Shown here: piece by piece, positions 38,910 to 46,203 of the stretch | Numbering within the stretch: the first letter of the stretch is position 1 | Layout of the letters: every line of letters starts with the position of its first letter | NCBI RefSeq assembly: GCF_029395475.1 | Contig: NZ_CP113917.1 | Coordinates: 2,046,001-2,110,000 of the forward strand | Reading direction: 5' to 3' | Source: Bifidobacterium sp. ESL0775 | Lineage (GTDB): Bacteria > Actinomycetota > Actinomycetes > Actinomycetales > Bifidobacteriaceae | Length of the DNA: 64,000 nucleotides | The notes under the pieces: generated by a model | What the model was told of the DNA's origin: nothing | What the model saw: the letters and a program-made list of their open reading frames with translations, nothing else | Database searches by the model: none | Position numbers and translations under genes: made by a program

Positions 38910-38967
38910 AGGCACCGGAGCCTCCGTCCATATTTCAACAAAATAGGTAAATAATTTCCACAACAGT

Positions 38968-38996
38968 TTGACAATATGGGAACGTTTCCATATCAT
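38968..38996 (+). promoter_or_regulatory. Promoter of the ROK kinase / isomerase operon with embedded LacI operator
   Basis: TTGACA (38968-38973), 17-nt spacer, TATCAT (38991-38996). The spacer is filled by the near-perfect palindrome ATATGGGAACGTTTCCATAT (38974-38993; half-sites match at 9 of 10), a typical LacI/GalR-type operator with central CG. A bound repressor would block RNA polymerase directly. Confidence 0.85.
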
Positions 38997-39033
38997 ATTG
39001 AAGTGAATCGTCCATACAGATTCACTTCAACCA

Positions 39034-40086
39034 ATGGAGGCGTTCATGAGGTTTCTCAACGATGACCAAAACCAAGACAGATTCGACGCGCATTCATCCA
39101 AGATTTTGGCATTCGACATAGGCGGGACGAAACTGGCCGCCGGAATCGTCAATGAAAGCGGCGAATGCAAAAACTTCACCTCTATCCCCACCCAGCGTGA
39201 AGACGGACCCAAAAAAGTGATCCCGCGCCTGCTCAAATTGGGCGAGCAGGTCATGGGCGACGAAAAGGGCATCCGGGCGATCGGCATCTCCTGCGGCGGA
39301 CCACTCAATGCCAATACGGGCGTGCTGATCGGTCCACCGCATCTTCCCGGTTGGACCAACATCGCCATCACCCAGATCGCAACCAACCACTTCGGCCTCC
39401 CCGCCTACCTTGACAACGACGCCACCGCCGCGGCGCTCGGCGAGGCATGGTACGGCGCCGGAGCGTCGGCCAGCTCGATGATCTACCTGACCATTTCGAC
39501 GGGCGTGGGAGGCGGCATCGTCATCGACGGCCGTCCTTATCGTGGCGCCACCGGCAACGGCGGGGAGTTGGGGCACATCACGGTCCGGCCAGGAGGCCGG
39601 CTGTGCTCATGCAAACGCCATGGCTGCCTGGAAGCCTATTGCTCCGGACGCAACATCGCCCGCCGAGCGCAAATCAAGCTGGACGAGGCGAGCTCCCTCG
39701 GACAGGTCTCCTCTCTGTCGCTTATCGACGACATCACGGCCGCCGACGTCTCCAGGGAAACCGCGGCCGGGGATTGGGTCGCCTCGACGGTGTGGAACGA
39801 GACGACCTCGATCCTCGGGCAGGCGCTCACCGATCTGGTCAACGCGTTCGAGCCCGAGGTGGCGATTCTCGGCGGAGGCGTCACCCGGGCTGGAGCCATG
39901 CTCCTCGATCCGGTTCGCGCCATCGTCAAGGAAAACGCGATGGAGCCGATAGCGCAGAAAGCCCGGATAGTCCTGGCAAGCCTCGGAGACGAGGTGGGGG
40001 TCATCGGCGCGGGAGCCATAGCCTTCGACCGGCTGGGAATCACCCGATCGGACATCCTCACGGACAAAGAAGAAAGGAACAAATAA
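39034..40086 (+). CDS. ROK-family sugar kinase
   Basis: 350 residues. The ATP phosphate-1 motif is AFDIGGTKLAAGIV (about 25-38); the catalytic Asp lies in LDNDATAAALGEAWYG. GTGVGGGIVID-like STGVGGGIVIDG is followed by the ROK signature with zinc ligands, GELGHITVRPGG then CSCKRHGCLEAYCSG. There is no N-terminal DNA-binding domain, so it is an enzyme rather than a repressor. ROK kinases act on glucose, fructose, allose, N-acetylmannosamine and others. The stop is 1 nt before the isomerase gene, suggesting they share a pathway. The residues before 20 (MEAFMRF...) are extra; ATG at 39046 is an alternative start. Confidence 0.9.
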   Translation: MEAFMRFLNDDQNQDRFDAHSSKILAFDIGGTKLAAGIVNESGECKNFTSIPTQREDGPKKVIPRLLKLGEQVMGDEKGIRAIGISCGGPLNANTGVLIGPPHLPGWTNIAITQIATNHFGLPAYLDNDATAAALGEAWYGAGASASSMIYLTISTGVGGGIVIDGRPYRGATGNGGELGHITVRPGGRLCSCKRHGCLEAYCSGRNIARRAQIKLDEASSLGQVSSLSLIDDITAADVSRETAAGDWVASTVWNETTSILGQALTDLVNAFEPEVAILGGGVTRAGAMLLDPVRAIVKENAMEPIAQKARIVLASLGDEVGVIGAGAIAFDRLGITRSDILTDKEERNK

Positions 40087-40087
40087 C

Positions 40088-40681
40088 ATGCCCACTGCAG
40101 AAAACGAAGCGGCGGCCGACTACCTCGCCATCGCGCAACAGCTGGAATCGCTGCTTCCCACCATCATCAAGATCGGCGAGATGATGCGGGAATCGCTGGC
40201 CAAAGGCGGGACCATCTACACCCTCGGCAACGGCGGTTCGGAAGCGGACGCCCAGCACTTCACCGGTGAGCTCATCGGGCATTACAAACTCAACCGCCGG
40301 CCGGTACGGGCCGTCACCATAGGCACCGACGCCACCACCACGAGCTGCATCAGCAACGACTACAGTTTCGAGGAAATCTTTTCACGCCAGCTCGAGGCGT
40401 TGGCGCTTCCCGGCGATGTCGTCGTGGCCTTCACAACCTCCGGGCGTTCCCAGAACATCGTCAACGCCCTCAAGGCCTCCCAGCAGCGCGGCGCCACCAC
40501 CGTGCTCATGAGCGGAGCCAACAAGGGGCCGGCCGATGAATATGCGGATTACATCTTCCGCTCCCCCACCGATAAGACGCCGCGGATCCAGGAAGTGCAC
40601 ACCTTCGTGCTCCATGTCATCAGCAACATGATCGACCAGTGGGCCACGCAAACCGACGAAAAGGGGAACACCCTGAACTGA
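40088..40681 (+). CDS. GmhA-like SIS phosphosugar isomerase
   Basis: 197 residues of the SIS-domain GmhA/DiaA group. LGNGGSEADAQHFTGELIGHY holds the phosphate-binding loop and the Glu equivalent to the catalytic Glu65 of E. coli GmhA. TTSGRSQNIVNAL is the second phosphate loop. RIQEVHTFVLHVISNMI keeps the catalytic His equivalent to GmhA His180. Retention of both favours an active aldose-ketose phosphate isomerase (sedoheptulose-7-phosphate type) over a non-enzymatic DiaA-like protein. No heptose-surface genes were seen nearby, so the substrate may be another ketose phosphate. Confidence 0.85.
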   Translation: MPTAENEAAADYLAIAQQLESLLPTIIKIGEMMRESLAKGGTIYTLGNGGSEADAQHFTGELIGHYKLNRRPVRAVTIGTDATTTSCISNDYSFEEIFSRQLEALALPGDVVVAFTTSGRSQNIVNALKASQQRGATTVLMSGANKGPADEYADYIFRSPTDKTPRIQEVHTFVLHVISNMIDQWATQTDEKGNTLN

Positions 40682-40704
40682 TCCATGACCCCGCAATAGA
40701 TAAA

Positions 40705-40744
40705 GCGTGAGGCCGCGCCCGCAGTTGCGTCGACGGCCTCACGC
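40705..40744. terminator. Bidirectional terminator between isomerase and ptsI
   Basis: Perfect 11-bp arms GCGTGAGGCCG (40705-40715) and CGGCCTCACGC (40734-40744) with an 18-nt loop, between two converging genes. T-tracts are short on both sides. Confidence 0.65.
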
Positions 40745-40809
40745 CCAACATGTCAGATTAAAGAATAGATAAGTTTTCAAAACGTCTGAGCTGCGGAATC
40801 AGCCGCGTC

Positions 40810-42429
40810 TCAGCGCTCGCGTATCGCCTCCCTCAGCGGCAGGACGCTTGTCGGAGAGACCGACAGCTCGTCCAAGCCAAAGTCGAGGAAAGTCTCGGTC
40901 AGGCTCAGGTCGGCCCCGAGCTCGCCGCAGATGCCGCACCAGATGCCGGCTTCGTGCGCCGCGTCGACGGCCATCTTGATCATGCGCAGCACAGCGGGCG
41001 AATGCGGGTCGGCGAAGCGCGAAAGGTTCGGGTTCTGCCGGTCGCAGGCCAGGGTGTATTGCGTCAGGTCGTTGGTGCCGATGGAGAAGAAGTCGACTTC
41101 CTTCGCCAGCTCCGGGGCCATCACGACGGAGGCCGGGGTCTCCACCATGATGCCGACGTTGACGCCGTCGTTGAAGGCGATGTTCTTGGCGCGCAGATCG
41201 GCCTTGACCTCGTCGATGATCTTCTTGGCGTCGCGGACCTCCTGCACCGAAGTAATCATCGGCAGCATGATGGCGAGGTTGCCGAACGCCGAGGCGCGGA
41301 GCAACGCGCGCAGCTGCACCTTGAAGATCTCAGGCTGCGTCAGACAGATGCGGATGGCGCGGTAGCCCAGCGCGGGGTTGTCCTCGTGCTTCAAGTTGAA
41401 GTAGCCGACCTGCTTGTCCGCGCCGATATCGAGGGTGCGGATGACGACGAGACGATCGCCCATCCTCTGGGCGACCTCCTTGTAGGCCTCGAACTGGGCT
41501 TCCTCGGTCGGGAAGTCCTCGCTTTCGAGATACAGGAACTCGCTGCGGTACAGGCCAATGCCCTCGGCATCGTTGGCCAGCGCCGACGTGACGTCGGAGG
41601 GGCGGCCGATGTTCGCGTACAGGCGGACGGTCTGGCCTTCCTTGGTCTGCGTGGGCTTGCCCTTGAGCTCCTGGAGCAGGCGGAGGTGGTCCTCGTAGCT
41701 CTTCTTCTTGTCCTGGTAGGACTTGAGGTTCTCTTCGTCGGGGTCGACCAGCACGAGTCCGGCCGAGCCGTCGACGATGGCGGTTTTGCCGTCGTCTTCC
41801 GCGTCGAAGTCCTTGCCCAGGCCGATGACGGCGGGCAGGCCCATGGTGCGGGCGAGGATGGCGGTGTGCGAGTTCGCGGAGCCGTTGGCGGTGACGAAGC
41901 CCAAGACCTTGGAGCGGTCGAGCTGCACGGTCTCGCTCGGGGTCAGGTCAACGGCGGCGATGATATGCTGGCCGTCGGGGTCCTGGGTGGCGGTGTCGCA
42001 CCCCTCAAGGATCTTGATGACGCGCTTGGAGACGTCGCGCACATCCGCGGCGCGGGCCTGCATGTAAGAATCATCCATCGCGGCGAACATCGCGGCGAAT
42101 TGCTCGGCGGTGCCGTTGACGGCATACTCCGCGTTGACCTTCGATGTGGTGATCATCCCCTCGACGCTCTCCACATAGTCCGGGTCCTTCAACATCAAGC
42201 GATGCGCGTCGAACAGCTCGGCCTTGCCCTCGCCCAGTTCGGCCGCGGTCTTGTCGCGCAGCTTGCCGAGTTGGTCGATGGCGGTGTCGCGGGCGGCGCG
42301 GAAGCGCTGGACCTCGGCGGCCGAATCGTCGACGACGCGACGCTCGACGGACCCGTCACCGGAGTCGAGCACATGGATGGTGCCGATGGCGACGCCTGCG
42401 GAAACACCGGTTCCCTGAATCTTTCGCAT
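40810..42429 (-). CDS. ptsI: PTS enzyme I (PEP-protein phosphotransferase)
   Basis: Takes phosphate from phosphoenolpyruvate and passes it to HPr. 539 residues, somewhat shorter than the usual 570. The phospho-His site is in NGSANSHTAILARTMGLPAVIGLG (about residue 185). The C-terminal PEP-binding barrel shows GIGLYRSEFLYL, NPALGYRAIR, GIMVETPASVVMA, FFSIGTNDLTQYTLACDR and GICGELGAD. ATG 42429 overlaps the ptsH stop by 1 nt; GTG 42432 is an alternative. The gene is in the same strand block as the substrate-specific EII genes. Confidence 0.97.
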   Translation of the reverse strand: MRKIQGTGVSAGVAIGTIHVLDSGDGSVERRVVDDSAAEVQRFRAARDTAIDQLGKLRDKTAAELGEGKAELFDAHRLMLKDPDYVESVEGMITTSKVNAEYAVNGTAEQFAAMFAAMDDSYMQARAADVRDVSKRVIKILEGCDTATQDPDGQHIIAAVDLTPSETVQLDRSKVLGFVTANGSANSHTAILARTMGLPAVIGLGKDFDAEDDGKTAIVDGSAGLVLVDPDEENLKSYQDKKKSYEDHLRLLQELKGKPTQTKEGQTVRLYANIGRPSDVTSALANDAEGIGLYRSEFLYLESEDFPTEEAQFEAYKEVAQRMGDRLVVIRTLDIGADKQVGYFNLKHEDNPALGYRAIRICLTQPEIFKVQLRALLRASAFGNLAIMLPMITSVQEVRDAKKIIDEVKADLRAKNIAFNDGVNVGIMVETPASVVMAPELAKEVDFFSIGTNDLTQYTLACDRQNPNLSRFADPHSPAVLRMIKMAVDAAHEAGIWCGICGELGADLSLTETFLDFGLDELSVSPTSVLPLREAIRER

Positions 42430-42689
42430 CACAGGTTCTCCTTAAGGAAGGCCTCGAGCTCGCTGGCCGCAGCGGTCTCGTCCTCGCCTTCGATGTCGAC
42501 GGTGATGGTGTCGCCACACTTGGCCCCAAGGCCCATGACGCCGAAGATGCGCTTGGCGTCGACGGTCTTGTCGCCGTCGGTCAGCGAGACCGCGGACTTG
42601 TAGCTCTGCGCCTTCTCGACGACTTTGCCGGCGGGACGCGCGTGCATGCCTTCAGGATCCGAGATCGTGAAAGTAAATGATGTTGCCAT
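42429..42689 (-). CDS. ptsH: PTS phosphocarrier protein HPr
   Basis: 86-residue phosphocarrier that passes phosphate from EI to EIIA. The active-site His is residue 16 in GMHARPAG. The residue equivalent to regulatory Ser46 of HPr is Arg47 (DAKRIFGVMGLGAK), so phosphorylation by an HPr kinase is not possible; most actinobacteria lack this kinase anyway. ATG 42689 follows AAAGGAG by 6 nt; an upstream ATG has no such site. Translationally coupled to ptsI. Confidence 0.96.
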   Translation of the reverse strand: MATSFTFTISDPEGMHARPAGKVVEKAQSYKSAVSLTDGDKTVDAKRIFGVMGLGAKCGDTITVDIEGEDETAAASELEAFLKENL

Positions 42690-42758
42690 ATTGTTCTCCT
42701 TTACCAGATTTGGCACCGATTGCCCCCAACCGATGCCAAACCCAAAATGCTAAAATCT

Positions 42759-43493
42759 TCAGTTCTTTGAGACGAAGCGGCCCGTGTCGAACCGGAAGCC
42801 GGTCGACTGCTCATACTCCGAAACCATTTGGTTGAACGACTTTTCGATATCGTCGGTGAGGCCGAAGAGGCCGCTGCGGCCGATGACGTAGACGTCGGGC
42901 TGGGCGTCGGAAATCATCTTCCAGTGCTTCAGGTTGGTGGAGCCGTCCATCTCGATCTCATAGCCGTAGCCGTTCTCCTCACGCAGGCGACGCAGCTCGA
43001 CGATCTTGTCGAGCGTCGACTTGAGGAACGGCTGGCCGGCGAAACCAGGGTCGATGGTCATGATCATGACGTTGTCGAGCTGGTCGATATAGGGCATGAT
43101 CGTGTCGATCGTGGTCTCCGGGTTGAGTACGACACCGGCCTTGAGGCCAGCGTCATGAATTTTCTTGATCAGGCTGAACGCCTTGCCATTGATCACTTCG
43201 GAGGGCATGTTGATGCGCTCGCACTTGATGTCGATGAGCTGGTCGATCCAGAACTCGGCGTCCGTGACCATCAGATGCGCGTCCATCGGCACGTCGGAGA
43301 TCTTGCGGACCTGCTCGATGAACCACGGCGACAGGGAGATGTTCGGCACGAAATGGCCGTCCATGACGTCGATGTGATACATATTGACCTTGTCGTTCAG
43401 GAAGGTGATCTGCTCCTTGAACTGGTCCAAATCCATCGTCATCAGCGATGGCGCCAGCTGGATCTTGCGAGTGGTGTTCAATGTCTGTGTCAT
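42759..43493 (-). CDS. Allulose-6-phosphate / ribulose-phosphate 3-epimerase family enzyme
   Basis: 244-residue TIM barrel of the ribulose-phosphate 3-epimerase family. Motifs are APSLMTMDLDQFKEQI, YHIDVMDGHFVPNISLSP (catalytic Asp and metal His), MDAHLMV, MTIDPGFAGQPFL and EMDGSTNLKHW. PSLMxMDxxxFKEQI, INGxAFxLI and GLFG near the end resemble E. coli AlsE (allulose-6-phosphate 3-epimerase) more than housekeeping Rpe. Location between PTS EIIC and ptsH suggests it epimerises the phosphorylated product of this PTS, for example allulose-6-phosphate to fructose-6-phosphate. The substrate is inferred. Confidence 0.85.
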   Translation of the reverse strand: MTQTLNTTRKIQLAPSLMTMDLDQFKEQITFLNDKVNMYHIDVMDGHFVPNISLSPWFIEQVRKISDVPMDAHLMVTDAEFWIDQLIDIKCERINMPSEVINGKAFSLIKKIHDAGLKAGVVLNPETTIDTIMPYIDQLDNVMIMTIDPGFAGQPFLKSTLDKIVELRRLREENGYGYEIEMDGSTNLKHWKMISDAQPDVYVIGRSGLFGLTDDIEKSFNQMVSEYEQSTGFRFDTGRFVSKN

Positions 43494-43579
43494 AACTATA
43501 TGTATTACCTTTCGATAACAAGACCGGCCGTCCGATCGACCGCTGGTTGGTTAAAAGTGACGATGATTGGCCGCCTGCG

Positions 43580-43641
43580 CTGCCTGCCGTATAGCCGAAA
43601 AGCAGGCAGGCGACCAGTTGCCGGCCGGCTTGCGCCGGCCG
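43580..43641 (-). terminator. Double hairpin between EIIC and epimerase genes
   Basis: CGGCCGGC (43622-43629) with GCCGGCCG (43634-43641) is a very GC-rich stem with a 4-nt loop. A second stem pairs CTGCCTGC (43580-43587) with GCAGGCAG (43602-43609). There is no long T-tract. They lie in the 172-nt gap inside the PTS block and could process or attenuate the transcript, or stop it partly. Confidence 0.5.
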
Positions 43642-43665
43642 ATTTTGCTGCTATAGACCCACAGC

Positions 43666-44787
43666 TCAGTTGCTGACTTGGATGTCGTCCAGGTCGAGCT
43701 CTTCCTCTTCCTCGTCGGCCGCGTTGATGCCCGCGACTTCCTCCGGGGTGAGGTTCTTCTTGATCAGCGCATAGACAACGCCGGTGACGAACACGTTGGC
43801 GAGAATCGCCAGCAGGCCGATCCACCAGTTCTTGCCCATGGTCGGGAGCATCAGGAAGCCGCCGAACGGAACGGTCGCGCCTTCGCCGCCGGTCATGGAC
43901 ATGAGGATCGCGCCTTCGCACACGCCACCGAGGCCGGCAGCGACAATGCCACGGACGATGTCGTTCATGACGATCGGGATGGAGCCCTCGACGATGTTGA
44001 CCACGCCCATCGGGACGGTGGACTTCAAGGTCTCGATCTCTTCACGGGTGTAGATGTGCTTGCGGAAGAGCTTGGCGACGAGGTAAGCGAAGCCGAAGCC
44101 GATCGGGGTAGCGGTGTTGGTCAGCTGCAGAGCGGTGACCGGGCCGTTGATGCCCTGAGCCTGCAAGGTGAGCGCGAACGCGAAGACGGTCTTGTTGATC
44201 GGGCCGCCGAAATCGACGATGGACAGGCCACCGATGACAGCGCCGAGCACGAGGTTGGAGGTGCCGTTGAGGCCCTTGAGGAGGTTGGTCAGCCAGGTGG
44301 TGAACCACGAGACCGGCGTACCAATGACATAGACCATCAACAGGCCGCTCAACAGCGATGCTATGAACGGCACGATCAGCGTCGGCATCAGGCCCTTGGC
44401 CCAGTTCGGCACCTTGAAGTACTTCAGCACGGCGAAGGCGATCCAGCCGGCGATGTAGCCGCCGATGATGCCGCCGATGAAGCCGGCGCTGATGGACACA
44501 GCCGCAAGGCCCACGACAAAGCCGGGAGCGATGCCGGGCTTGCCGGCGATCGAGAAGGCGATGCCGGTGGCGATGATGACCGGGAGCAGGCCGAGGGCCT
44601 TGCCGCCCAGGGTCGCCATGGCCTGGAAGAAGTCGAACTTGCCGATGACCAGCGAGTCCTGCGCCTTGCCACCGAACGCCATACCGATGGCGATGATGAA
44701 ACCGGCGCCGCACACGATAGGAATCATGTACGAAATGGCGGTCAGCAGGTGACCCTTAAAATTAGCTTTTTTCCAAAAATCCTTCAT
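43666..44787 (-). CDS. PTS fructose-family EIIC permease
   Basis: Membrane channel of a fructose-family PTS, 373 residues and about nine to ten helices. Family segments: LLTAISYMIPIVCGAGFIIAIG, LLPVIIATGIAFSIAGKPGIAPGF, GFIGGIIGGYIAGWIA, FGGPINKTVFAFAL and PMGVVNIVEGSIPIVMNDI. The Glu in NIVEGSIP and the His-free GKPGIAPG loop are typical of the sugar site in this family. The C-terminus is acidic (EEEEELDLDD). EIIA, EIIB and EIIC are separate genes rather than one fused protein. The sugar is unknown; ketoses are typical of the family. Confidence 0.94.
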   Translation of the reverse strand: MKDFWKKANFKGHLLTAISYMIPIVCGAGFIIAIGMAFGGKAQDSLVIGKFDFFQAMATLGGKALGLLPVIIATGIAFSIAGKPGIAPGFVVGLAAVSISAGFIGGIIGGYIAGWIAFAVLKYFKVPNWAKGLMPTLIVPFIASLLSGLLMVYVIGTPVSWFTTWLTNLLKGLNGTSNLVLGAVIGGLSIVDFGGPINKTVFAFALTLQAQGINGPVTALQLTNTATPIGFGFAYLVAKLFRKHIYTREEIETLKSTVPMGVVNIVEGSIPIVMNDIVRGIVAAGLGGVCEGAILMSMTGGEGATVPFGGFLMLPTMGKNWWIGLLAILANVFVTGVVYALIKKNLTPEEVAGINAADEEEEELDLDDIQVSN

Positions 44788-44807
44788 AACTGACTTCCTT
44801 GTCTCTA

Positions 44808-45119
44808 TTACTTTCCTGCGATCTCATGCATCTTGGCGATGAGCTTCTTCGGGGACTTGATCGCGACCTCCGTGGAGACCTTGACGACCTTGTGGTTCTT
44901 GAAGCGCTCTTCGCCCGAGATCTTGACATCCACCGCGAGGATCGCGATGTCGGCATTGTCGATCTCTTCCTGCGTCAGCGCGTTCTCGACGCCGATGGTG
45001 CCCTGGGTCTCGATCTTGATCTCGTCCCCGGCCGCCTTTGCGGCATCCTCGAGCTTCTGCTGCGCGAGGTAGGTGTGCGCGATGCCGATCGTGCACGCGG
45101 TAACTCCAACAATTTTCAT
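44808..45119 (-). CDS. PTS fructose-family EIIB
   Basis: 103-residue cytoplasmic phosphocarrier that phosphorylates the sugar at EIIC. The start MKIVGVTACTIGIAHTYLAQ holds the phospho-Cys (residue 10). The usual fructose-EIIB motif is CPTGIAHT; here it is CTIGIAHT, a conservative but notable change beside the nucleophile. ATG 45119 is chosen because the domain begins there and AAAAGGAG lies upstream. It lies 20 nt before EIIC. Confidence 0.95.
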   Translation of the reverse strand: MKIVGVTACTIGIAHTYLAQQKLEDAAKAAGDEIKIETQGTIGVENALTQEEIDNADIAILAVDVKISGEERFKNHKVVKVSTEVAIKSPKKLIAKMHEIAGK

Positions 45120-45205
45120 ATGTTGTGCTCCTTTTGTTCTCTTTGCTGTTGGTTGTTCTTGAAGTGGGCCAAGCGCTGTTGCCCGGCCCATCAAGTCTTT
45201 AAAAT

Positions 45206-45676
45206 TCAGTCCTTGGTGAGCGCCGCGATGACGTCGTCCACGCTGCCGGCCTTGAGCAGGTCCGAAACGACCTCCTCCTTGCCGAGCTTGCGGGCGAGCA
45301 TCGAAAGCAGCTGCAGGTGGCGCTTGCTTCCGGCGTCATCGGCGCCGACGGCGAAAAGCACCACGACCTTGGCGCCCGTGTCGTCCAGCGACTCCCACTC
45401 GATCTCGTCGTGCAGGATGGCGATGGCGATGCCGTTCTTCTTGACGGTCTCGCTGCGGCCGTGCGGGATGGCGACGTGCTCGCCGATGCCGGTGGCCCCC
45501 TGAGCCTCGCGCTCGTGGATCGCCTCGACGAAAGCGTCGACGGATTCGATGTAGCCGCAATCGTGCAGACGCTGCGAAAGCTCACGGAACACCGACTCCT
45601 TGTCAGTCGCATGGAAATCGGTAACGATCGTTCCGCGGTCGAGTGCCTCATCGAGTGATAAAGTTTCCACTGTCAT
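45206..45676 (-). CDS. PTS fructose/mannitol-family EIIA
   Basis: 156-residue EIIA type 2 protein that receives phosphate from HPr. The phospho-His is in IGEHVAIPHGRSETVKK (about residue 70). The start at ATG 45676 (MTVETLSLDEAL) follows GAAGGGAAA; an ATG four codons upstream is possible. DDVIAALTKD at the end is typical. It partners the EIIB and EIIC genes 86 nt and farther downstream. Confidence 0.93.
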   Translation of the reverse strand: MTVETLSLDEALDRGTIVTDFHATDKESVFRELSQRLHDCGYIESVDAFVEAIHEREAQGATGIGEHVAIPHGRSETVKKNGIAIAILHDEIEWESLDDTGAKVVVLFAVGADDAGSKRHLQLLSMLARKLGKEEVVSDLLKAGSVDDVIAALTKD

Positions 45677-45759
45677 GTTTCCCTTCATTGATTGTTTGCT
45701 GTTGTGTTCAAATTTGTTGGGTTCCGGTGATTGGAAATACCGGAAATATCAGAAATCCC

Positions 45760-46203
45760 CTAGGTCGCCTCGTCGGCGCGCAGGATGGATTCGACCTCCC
45801 GGCGCCCTTCGGTGCAGAATCTGCGCATGACGCTTTCATCGGCCAGCCGGTAGTAGAGATTCTTCAACGGCGCGATGTCGCGGGCCACGGCAGACTTCGG
45901 GATCAACGTGAACAGCACGCGGCTGACATGTGGCATCGACCCCCATCCCGCACAAGGATTGGCGAGTTTCAGGAACACCATCGCCGTGTCGGTGACGATA
46001 GCGCCTTGGATATGCGGATTGGCGAGATTGGCGGCAAGCAAGGTGTCGCCCTCGTATTCCCGGCTCTCCAGCATGCCCGCCACGCTCTCGCGCTCGGAGA
46101 TCAGGCCATGCTTCCAGGCGAAATCCGCGAACCACGCGAAAAGCGAGGGCTTGTCCTTGATCACCGCGCCAGACGCGGGCTCCCATTCGATCAGGCACTT
46201 CAT
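45760..46203 (-). CDS. Detached EIIA-like protein next to a PRD regulator
   Basis: 147 residues with the outline of an EIIA type 2 domain: SLFAWFADFAWKHGLISERESVAGMLESREYEGDTLLA, a His in NLANPHIQGAIV at the phospho-His place, WGSMPHVSRVLFTLIP, and a helical end AVARDIAPLKNLYYRLADESVMRRF. ATG 46203 overlaps the regulator stop by 4 nt. In MtlR/BglG-type regulators this domain is usually fused at the C-terminus. Here it seems to be a separate polypeptide that may act in cis on the regulator or as a second EIIA. Confidence 0.7.
   Translation of the reverse strand: MKCLIEWEPASGAVIKDKPSLFAWFADFAWKHGLISERESVAGMLESREYEGDTLLAANLANPHIQGAIVTDTAMVFLKLANPCAGWGSMPHVSRVLFTLIPKSAVARDIAPLKNLYYRLADESVMRRFCTEGRREVESILRADEAT

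Noticed and set aside
40088..40681. Assignment of the SIS gene as DiaA-type replication factor
   Set aside because: The catalytic Glu and His of GmhA are both kept and the gene lies in a sugar operon, so an enzyme is more likely.
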